From Sialis fuliginosa (taxonomy: Eukaryota > Arthropoda > Insecta > Megaloptera > Sialidae), in the NCBI GenBank assembly GCA_961205875.1, contig OY540815.1, positions 21,513,638-21,577,637 on the forward strand: a stretch of DNA of 64,000 nucleotides. The letters run 5' to 3'. Position numbers and translations under genes: made by a program. The number at the start of each line of letters is the position of its first letter. Within the stretch, counting starts at the first letter, position 1. Positions 57,455 to 64,000 of this stretch are shown in pieces. Under the pieces are notes generated by a model. It did no database searches. It had not been told where the DNA came from and saw only the letters and a program-made list of their open reading frames with translations.

Positions 57455-57912
57455 ACATCTGCCAAGTAAATGCACAGTGCTTCCTCGTGGTAAATTCAGC
57501 AAAGAGAGTTAATTATTAAACAATTTTGATATTTGACAATTTCAATTTAAATCTAAATTTTTCTGTTATGCAAACATCAAAATAACATTTAATATGTCAA
57601 AGTAAATATCAATTTAAAATAACACATTACGATTTTTTAAAGCAAATTGAGATAAATCTTTGTAAGAGAATATTTTACAACAAACGTATCGATCTTGAGA
57701 TATCTAGAAAAAAGAAATATTTTGGGATGTCACCTCTCCCCCTTACACACGATTTTGATGATTTTGAAATGGGACCGTCCTCAAGTCAGACCCAACCAAC
57801 CAAGTTTAATTAATATCGGTTCAATGGTTATGCGTGTGGCAAAGATTCAGAAGACAGACAGACAGACACGGAACGAAAAGTATTTTTCTTGACCTGAAAC
57901 GAAAAGATCGAG
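57455..57912 (+). mobile_element. Family B (Helentron-like), copy 11, 3'-truncated
   Basis: It starts ACATCTGCCAAGTAAATGCA and CAGTGCTTCCTCGTGG, continues through TTACACACGATTTTGATGAT and the CAGACAGACAGACACGGAAC microsatellite, and stops at CGAAAAGATCGAGAG. The terminal hairpin is missing. Confidence 0.75.
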
Positions 57913-57984
57913 AGAAAAAAGCGAGATACGCAGAACAGGCATGTATATGGCGCCAATTTTAAAATTCGCAACATCAGTAACTGA

Positions 57985-58215
57985 ATCATACTTTGTCTTG
58001 AGGCTTCCGCGGTGTTCTTGATATGGATCTTGGCTTCTGGTTGTATGCCGCGTCGATTTGGTCTTGTTATCGGTCAACGTTTCGTCACACATTGCAGTGG
58101 ACATCTTCAGGATGCACAGAAGAACCATGAATATGTCCACTTCAATGTGTGACGAAACGTTGGACGATAACACGACCAAATCGACGCGGCTTACACCCAG
58201 AAGCTAAGATCCATA
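57985..58215. repeat. Family I foldback, copy 6 (best preserved)
   Basis: The left arm runs from TTGAGGCTTCCGCGGTG through GTCGATTTGGTCTTGTTATC and GTTTCGTCACACATTGCAGT. The right arm is the inverse (TGTGTGACGAAACGTTGGAC, GACCAAATCGACGCGGCTTA, CACCCAGAAGCTAAGATCC). On the minus strand the core reads CTGAAGA, one T, a bulged stem and GAAAC (58079-58110). A 110-codon minus frame at 57847-58179 merely reads through it. Confidence 0.75.
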
Positions 58216-58554
58216 CCATAAGTTGTTGTATGCCAAAACGCTGTATGTATGCATTTTAAGTGCCTCTAAATAAATAGGCATTATATTATTATTAATAAGA
58301 TTCATTATACGTTGAAGTTTGTACGTTTATAATACGGCGTGACGTTTATTGACTAACAGTTCTGAAACATAGCTGAAAGCCAAATAACAGTTGAGTTCTA
58401 AACTATTCTGTACTTTCTCACAATGAAAACTAAACTGTGAAATTCTACGTGTGCATACCTAAAATGGTACATGTGGAATTCTTGTTGACCCTTTAATGTT
58501 TAAGGTCTAACGTTGATATAAAATACATCGTTTTATTTCATTATAATTAAGGCA
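58216..58554. other. Unassigned AT-rich DNA
   Basis: No gene or repeat boundary is recognisable. Confidence 0.45.
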
Positions 58555-58558
58555 TTAA

Positions 58559-59480
58559 GGGGGGGGTAAGGTCAAATCATACAAAAAAAGCCATGTTTTC
58601 GTGATTTTTTTTCTGACGACACAGTTAAAATTTCTTTACTCAACCAATGGTACATTGAAGTATGACATTCGAAGAATGTTTCATCAAATTTGTACAAAGA
58701 AATATTAAAAAATACGGCAATGGCAGCAATTGTTCGGACGTGTCTCGAAAAAAAGGTGAATTACGGTGCCCCTCATAACTTGGTGCTGGATCATCTGAAA
58801 TCAAAAAATCAAAGTTCATTCGTTAGATAATAGTTTTCCCCAGGTAACGCTGTCGAGTTTTTTTTTTTTTTTCTAATTTTTTTCATTTTTTTGAACACTG
58901 AAGTGAAAAACACAATTTTGTGGGAAAAAATCGGCTAATTTGTTATTGCGAAATCAAAATTATGAACAAAAAAAAAAAAAACTCGACAGCGTTACCTCGT
59001 AAATGATGTACAGAAATAGTGTTTAAAATTTCAAAAGGATCGGTGCAGTAGTTTTGGAGTTATCAGGGGCACCGACTTTGAAAACGTGAGTTGTGGGAAA
59101 AACGCTTTAAAGTTTTAAACACAAAAAAATCCAGTTAAAACGTTTATAAGCGAATTTTATCGACATACCTCACACTGAGTCATCAATGCCAGGCCCATAG
59201 AGGATGTTGCTATCATCGATGATGTCTAACGCATCTTTTTGCTCCTGCCTACGACGAACCCTGCCTTCTTTGGTTTGTCGTCCAGCTTCCTGCTCTGCTC
59301 GGCTTATGCGTGTGGAGTCATAGGTACAAAAATCCGGCAGGTATAAAAATACTCATAACTTCGTCAATTTTGCTCCAATTAACTTGAAATTTTGACACAA
59401 TATTCTTCAGATATTACGGATTCAATTTCGAAAATAAAAAAAAATGCAAAAAAAAAAAAATTAAATACCTTACCCCCCCC
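58559..59480 (-). mobile_element. Element O, TTAA-flanked DNA transposon derivative
   Basis: The flanking TTAA at 58555-58558 and 59481-59484 bracket perfect 14-bp inverted ends GGGGGGGGTAAGGT. It is 922 bp long. Inside is a second inverted repeat: GGTAACGCTGTCGAG (58851-58866) faces CTCGACAGCGTTACC (about 58982-58997), flanked by T and A runs, with looser pairing outward around GGTGCCCCT and AGGGGCACC. TTAA targets are typical of piggyBac and Kolobok superfamilies. The minus strand near the right end carries a short coding remnant (see 59170-59352). Confidence 0.8.
59170..59352 (-). pseudogene. Transposase-like C-terminal remnant inside element O
   Basis: A 60-codon stretch is open on the minus strand and ends in TGA at 59170-59172, just short of the element end region. 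Unlike its surroundings it is GC-rich with balanced codon use. The translation has a charged, helix-like part (…AEQEAGRQTKEGRVRRRQEQ…) followed by a short C-terminal tail around YGPGIDDSV. There is no upstream start: a TGA precedes it and the rest of the protein is deleted. The basic helix plus YGPG-like tail reminds me of C-termini of Kolobok-type transposases. It lacks the Cys-rich C-terminus of piggyBac. The family call is inference from memory. Confidence 0.4.
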
Positions 59481-59689
59481 TTAAGTAAGGTGATGCACAA
59501 TCGAATGAAAACTGTGCTACTTCAAAATCTAATAACATTTTAAAACGAATTTATAAGATATTTTGATGCTATAACTTCCAGGAATATAACTTCAAAAACT
59601 AAATGTAATTCACTTAGGAATATCAAAGATTAAGAGGTGTTTTGTGAAAATTCTATAAATAAACACTCGCAATAACAATATATTTGTAG

Positions 59690-59925
59690 GTTCAAAGTAA
59701 TTCTTAAGCAAAAAACTTGTGTACGGAAATTTTTCGTGAGGGAGCAACAACCTTCCAAAATTTTTAACCCAAAATTTATTTGATATCTAAAGAACACATT
59801 GTGGTACAGTTATAAAATTTGATAGCCAGTTTAGTATTAATAAGTGTTATCGAATTCTAGTATCAAACAATAATAATTTAGACCAGAGGTATATGGGGCC
59901 TGTAGGCCCGCCGATTTTTATCAAT
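59690..59925 (+). repeat. Family V direct repeat, copy 1
   Basis: GTGAGGGAGCAACAACCTTC, TTAGTATTAATAAGTGTTAT and AGGTATATGGGGCCTGTAGG, then CCCGCCGATTTTTA, recur in order at 61120-61362. It is roughly 240 bp, moderately diverged, and non-coding. Confidence 0.75.
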
Positions 59926-61119
59926 ACAATTTAATGAATTTTATTATTATTGGGTAAAAGTGAAATAATCTTGCAACTAAAAAACTAATTTGTTTATAGG
60001 AGAATTATAAAACTGACATCATCATTAAAGGTTTGTTAAAGCAACCTGAAAATATGAATCGCCTAATAAGAGATGTGTCACCCCTACAGATTTCCCTGTT
60101 AGTCGATGTCAAAACGTGTGAATTAAATTTTAATTCTTTGCACATAACTTTCTGTATAGCTCAGATATTAATTAAAGTTACAATTTCACATTGATATGCC
60201 ACAAAGATAAATCAAAGTTGCCTTTGTAGCTTTTCTTATAATTTTTCGAGAAATATTTTCCACTAGAAGCCTGTTTCACTTTTTCCCAAATTAGAGGTTA
60301 AAAATGAAACACACTTTTTTCATTTTTAAAGTCCGTGTTGTATCGTACAGTTCAAATGACTATCAAAAAACATGAAAGATTTGTATTTTGTTTCACTTTT
60401 ACCCCAATTGACCCTATGTATATTTTTGTAATCGTTTTTCAATCTTAACGTAGTACGGGCCTGTGTAAAAGTGACATCCTTAAAACAGTTACTTAAATGG
60501 TGAAATAATAAGATAAAATAATCAGTGTTTGCATACATTTGATATAATTAATAAAAAGAACAACATCGAATGTAATTTTAAAAATAAAGGTTGGAACATT
60601 AGAAACTAAAACATAGGATTCACCTCAGACATTGGCACTTGTTTAAAAGAGTCGGTGTTGAACAGGGCGTGTACATTAATTACAACGACGTATAATTAAG
60701 TTTAATTTATTTCGTAGGGCGTCTGTTTTTGAGATTTTAGGTCGACGGTGCTCTTTGCAAACACTTCTCCTCTCTCTTTCGTGTAATCTGCGTCGTTCAA
60801 CTTTCACTTACTTCCCCCATCAAAGAAAATATGTTAAAGGGATTTTATTCGCTTCCTTTTGTCCTCCACTATATCAGATGTGTTGTACCTTTTAACTTTT
60901 CATAAAGATTAACTAGGTGGAATATGATTTTCTCTCAAAGCATCTTGTTTTGTAGTATATACATTTGTAGGCGTTCGTGGTTTTTCTACTTACTGTGTTA
61001 TCTATATTCATAAATCGTAATGTCCGTATAAATATATTTCAAATAATGTTTTGCCATTTTTAGAATGATGAAATTTTCTATATACAACTAGTGTAAAAAA
61101 AATTAACAGTAGATCGAGG
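59926..61119. other. DNA between the two family V repeats
   Basis: AT-rich without gag, pol or transposase frames. The phrase GGGTAAAAGTGAAA or its inverse appears, with variation, at about 59951, 60270, 60392 and 60455. 60715-60830 is slightly GC-richer. The minus-strand frame at 60326-60538 has no supporting features. Confidence 0.4.
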
Positions 61120-61362
61120 ATGTAATTCTAAACAAAAAAACTTTATTTGAATCTGTGTCTGGAAATTCTTGGTGAGGGAGCTACAGCCTTCTAAAAATTT
61201 AATCCAAAATTAGTGTTTATTTAATATCTAGAGAACCCATTGTGATATAGTTATAAGAATGATACAGGGCTTAGTATTAATAAGTGATATCGATTTACAA
61301 TATCAATCATAATTTAGACCAGGGGTATATGGGGCCAGTAGACCCGCCGATTTTTAACAAGT
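61120..61362 (+). repeat. Family V direct repeat, copy 2
   Basis: It matches copy 1 in the same orientation (GGTGAGGGAGCTACAGCCTT, CTTAGTATTAATAAGTGATA, GGGGTATATGGGGCCAGTAG). It lacks TG...CA ends, and I see no primer-binding site after copy 1. Confidence 0.75.
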
Positions 61363-61484
61363 ATTTTTTTGTTTTTCAAAAGAAAGGAACACATTTTTTT
61401 ATATTAGGCGACCTCCGAAAGGCAATTTCATGGACCTTTTTTTTGAAAAAATGAACTGCTTTTTTACAGTTTTTCTAATAAATT

Positions 61485-62281
61485 TTGCTTCCTCGCAATA
61501 TCGAAGATACGAGAAGCTATGTGATCGTTTCAGATTGAGACAAAAAAAAAGTTCTCTAATTTCAAAATTTTAAATTTATTTATCCGTTTCACGTCAAGAC
61601 AAACACTTTTCGTTCCGTGTCTGTCTGTCTGTCCGTCCGTCCGTCTGTCCCCTGAATCCTTGTCACACGCATAACTCATGAACCACTGAACCGATATTAT
61701 TGAAACTTGGTCGGATGGTTGGGTTTGGTTTGAGGACGGTCCCATTTCAAAATCATCAAAATCGTGTGTAAGGGGGAGGGGTGACACCCCAAAATATTTA
61801 TTTTTTCAAGATATCTCAAGAACGACACATGTTACGAGAAAATTTTATAGAATATTTTTTGTAGAGAATTAAATTTCCTATAATATGGGTCTACTACGTT
61901 TGTTGCAAAAAAATTCCCTTACAAAGATTTATCTAAATTAATTTAAAAAATTCGTGTTTTGTTTTTCTAAATTGATATTTGATTGGATATATTAAGTGTC
62001 ATTTTGACGTTTTAAATGTCACTTTGGCGTTTTAAATGTCACTTTGACGTTTTAAATGTCATTTTGACATTTGCATAAATTTAGATTTAGATTGAAATTG
62101 TCAAAAAATTAAAAATATATGAAAAACTATTCAGGTGCGTTTTAAGAAAAAATTCGAACTAAGATTTTTTAGTAAAATTTGTATAAAAATTAAATGGTTA
62201 ACCAATGCCAGGCAATTTATCTGAACACTATCGGTTTTAGTGAATTTAGCACGAGGAAGCACTGTGCATTTACTTGGCAGA
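61485..62281 (-). mobile_element. Family B (Helentron-like), copy 12, full length
   Basis: On the minus strand it runs from CATCTGCCAAGTAAATGCAC and CAGTGCTTCCTCGTGC to CTTCGATATTGCGAGGAAGC, about 797 bp. It has the (GTCT)n(GTCC)n tract at 61618-61650 and four serial AAATGTCA.TTTGACGTTTT-type repeats at 61990-62075. CTTCCTCG near the 5' end and CGAGGAAG at the 3' hairpin are subterminal inverted repeats. Both flanks are T- or A-rich with no evident target duplication. The 85-codon frame at 61530-61787 is repeat-derived. Confidence 0.8.
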
Positions 62282-62964
62282 TGTTTTTTTTTAATATCTT
62301 CGGTTCAATTAACCAGATCAGTACAACAGTAAAATTAGTAATCAAATTCTCTTAATAATAAAAAAATGGAAAGATTAGAGATACCTTTTTCTTCGATATG
62401 AATTTCCTTACAAAACTGAATAGTTCAAAAAGTTTGTTACATAACCTAAAAAAACATTTTATAACATGACCAATAGTAACTAGATTTTAATAAAATTTTG
62501 GTAAATGATCACAAAAAAATTAGTGTCTCAAATTTCAAATCAATTTTGAATAAAACGTAACTATCACCTGTGCCCAAAATATGAGGCCCTTATTTTTATC
62601 CATAAATATAACACAGTTACTAATAAGTTAAAAAAACTGCTATATTTTTTGTGTTTTACATTTTTAATAATCCTAGGTAGATAATAGTCACGATTCAATA
62701 GAATTACACGTTTTAAGAGTCCTTGAATCGAGTACGACTATCATCTCAATGACTTCTCTCTGTTGGTGAAACAAACATGGTATTTTAAAATAAAATGTTC
62801 TTGTATATCGTAGATGTGCATCTACTATTACCAAAGAGCACTACTAAATAAGAAACGGATGCTTACTCTTGCCAATTGTTGTACTTTTGTATTTATTTTT
62901 GAAATGGTTTGAAAAAGAATAAAATTTAATATTGTTATTTTATGTTCTATCCATTTTATGATGT
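62282..62964. other. Unassigned AT-rich DNA
   Basis: No gene or repeat boundary is recognisable. Confidence 0.45.
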
Positions 62965-63377
62965 ATAAACATTAGGGTGATCCTTATATGGGATTAGAAC
63001 GAATTTTGACTGGACCGCCCCCCAAATCAACTCCAAATAATTTAAAAAAATGTGGAAAACGTTTCAGCCCTCTATCTTGAAAAATGGCCATTACCAGAGG
63101 GGGTGATTTTCCCATTTAAAATACACGTGTTTTTTCGATTTTTCAAAGACCTGCGTACTAGAGTGTCTTAAACTCTTTCTAAAAATCTAGAATACTCATG
63201 AAAGCATTCCTGGTACTCATATTCTATATCTAGATGGATAAATTAAATTTGTGATTCAACGTTGACAAGTATATGGGCCATTTGGTCATTTCATCAAGAG
63301 AAATTTTTTTAAAGCTAGGGAAAAAAATGTGTTTTTTACACCAATCCATGTGGCACGTCAAAATGTATAACTAAACC
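62965..63377 (+). mobile_element. Probable unique leading part of the satellite-bearing element
   Basis: TTAGGGTGATCCTTATATGG at 62975 followed by a GC-moderate stretch (GACTGGACCGCCCCCCAAAT) looks like an element start. Its last part, TGGCACGTCAAAATGTATAA, matches in reverse the left edge of the window (225-250). The tandem array therefore belongs to a dispersed element. The boundaries are inferred. Confidence 0.4.
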
Positions 63378-64000
63378 AGTAAAATTTGACTCTCTTATTT
63401 TTTTCTAAATAAAAAATAGCGCCTGCAGGGGGCTTTAAGGCATACAAAAAAAAGCACCTATAAGTCCAAATGGCATGTTTTGTTGTTAGTTAAAAACAGT
63501 AGAATTTGACTCTCTTTCTTATTTTTTTCTAAATAAAAAATGGCGCCTGCAGGGGCTTTAAAGCAAATAAAAAAAAGCACCTGTAAGTCCAAATGGCATG
63601 TTTTGTTGTTAGTTAAAAACAGTAGAATTTGACTCTCTTTTTTATTTTTTTCTAAATAAAAAATGGCGCCTGCAGGGGGCTTTAAAGCAAATAAAAAAAG
63701 CACCTATAAGTCCAAATGGCATGTTTTGTTGTTAGTTAAAAACAGTAGAATTTGACTCTCTTTCTTATTTTTTTCTAAATAAAAAATGGCGCCTGCAGGG
63801 GCTTTAAAGCAAATAAAAAAAAGCACCTGTAAGTCCAAATGGCATGTTTTGTTGTTAGTTAAAAACAGTAGAATTTGACTCTCTTTTTTATTTTTTTCTA
63901 AATAAAAAATGGCGCCTGCAGGGGGCTTTAAAGCAAATAAAAAAAGCACCTATAAGTCCAAATGGCATGTTTTGTTGTTAGTTAAAAACAGTAGAATTTG
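63378..64000 (+). repeat. 123-bp tandem array, continuing past the window edge
   Basis: AGTAGAATTTGACTCTC anchors lie at 63498, 63621, 63744, 63867 and 63990, exactly 123 bp apart, with a more diverged first unit at 63378. Alternate units share variants (GGGGG or GGGG before CTTTAAAGC, CTATAAG or CTGTAAG). The repeat is therefore organised as 246-bp pairs, and the pairs 63458-63703 and 63704-63949 are indistinguishable in translation. Each unit carries GGCGCCTGCAGG. Because 123 is divisible by three, the minus strand stays open through the array. Confidence 0.9.

Noticed and set aside
57847-58179. 110-codon minus-strand frame
   Set aside because: It reads through the 3' part of a family B copy and a family I foldback, so it is a junction artefact.
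59690-61362. LTR retrotransposon with family V as LTRs
   Set aside because: No TG...CA ends, primer-binding site, polypurine tract or gag/pol remnant between the repeats.

Overview
This window looks like non-coding, repeat-choked DNA from an insect nuclear genome. It is strongly AT-rich by eye. It has no convincing protein-coding gene, no rRNA or tRNA, no operon structure and no ribosome binding sites. Open frames longer than about 60 codons fall mostly inside dispersed repeats, often on both strands of a palindrome. The insect assignment rests on the type of repeats: short inverted-repeat DNA transposons, Helentron-like elements carrying GTCT/GTCC microsatellites, a retroelement-like end at about 36465-36500 of the kind common in Lepidoptera and other insects, and GTAGGTACCTAC-type simple motifs. 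The order cannot be fixed from this sequence.

I compared the window with itself and named the repeat families A to V. A (about 0.5 kb, ends near AAGGTA.TGGCACCAGT) has eight placements. B (about 0.8 kb, Helentron-like) has twelve. D is a long foldback with four copies. E is a palindromic foldback with two copies. F (about 0.5 kb, ends AATAGGCATGATGCC, carrying TGACGTCA) has five copies. G is a Tc1/mariner-type miniature element with TA target duplications and three copies. H (ends GGGACTTTCTTATACGTA) has four copies. I is a foldback with GTGACGAAACGTT and six copies. J, K, Q and V have two copies each. L, M, O, S and T are single. M shows TAA flanks and O and T show TTAA flanks.

Layout: 1-5 kb holds a diverged relative of the right-edge satellite, an A copy, a CpG-containing unique stretch (1.5-2.2 kb) and a hAT-like end. 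5-16 kb is a string of H, B, A, Q, I, S, T, D, G and F copies. 16.5-18.9 kb is a B copy whose 3' end has expanded into an 11-unit tandem array of about 172 bp. 19-27 kb holds A, F, L, I, H and D plus an old retroelement-like fragment. 27-41 kb is sparser, with G, D, F, J, K and a few unique GC-richer blocks. 41-46 kb is a dense nest (M abutting E, then F, a hammerhead-like motif, a GC island, tandem B, E, B, H). 46-58 kb has further A, J, K, B, D and I copies. 58.5-59.5 kb is a TTAA-flanked element with a decayed transposase-like C-terminus. 63.4 kb to the edge is a 123-bp tandem array.

No set of genes works together here. The main biological story is transposable-element ecology: family B shows three separate tandem-duplication events, several families carry sites resembling transcription-factor motifs in multiple copies, and elements are nested or abutting. 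A few GC-richer unique blocks (1.5-2.2 kb, 36.6-37.0 kb, 42.9-43.0 kb, 45.85-46.1 kb) are the best candidates for host regulatory DNA or an exon. All family calls come from reading the sequence, without database searches.
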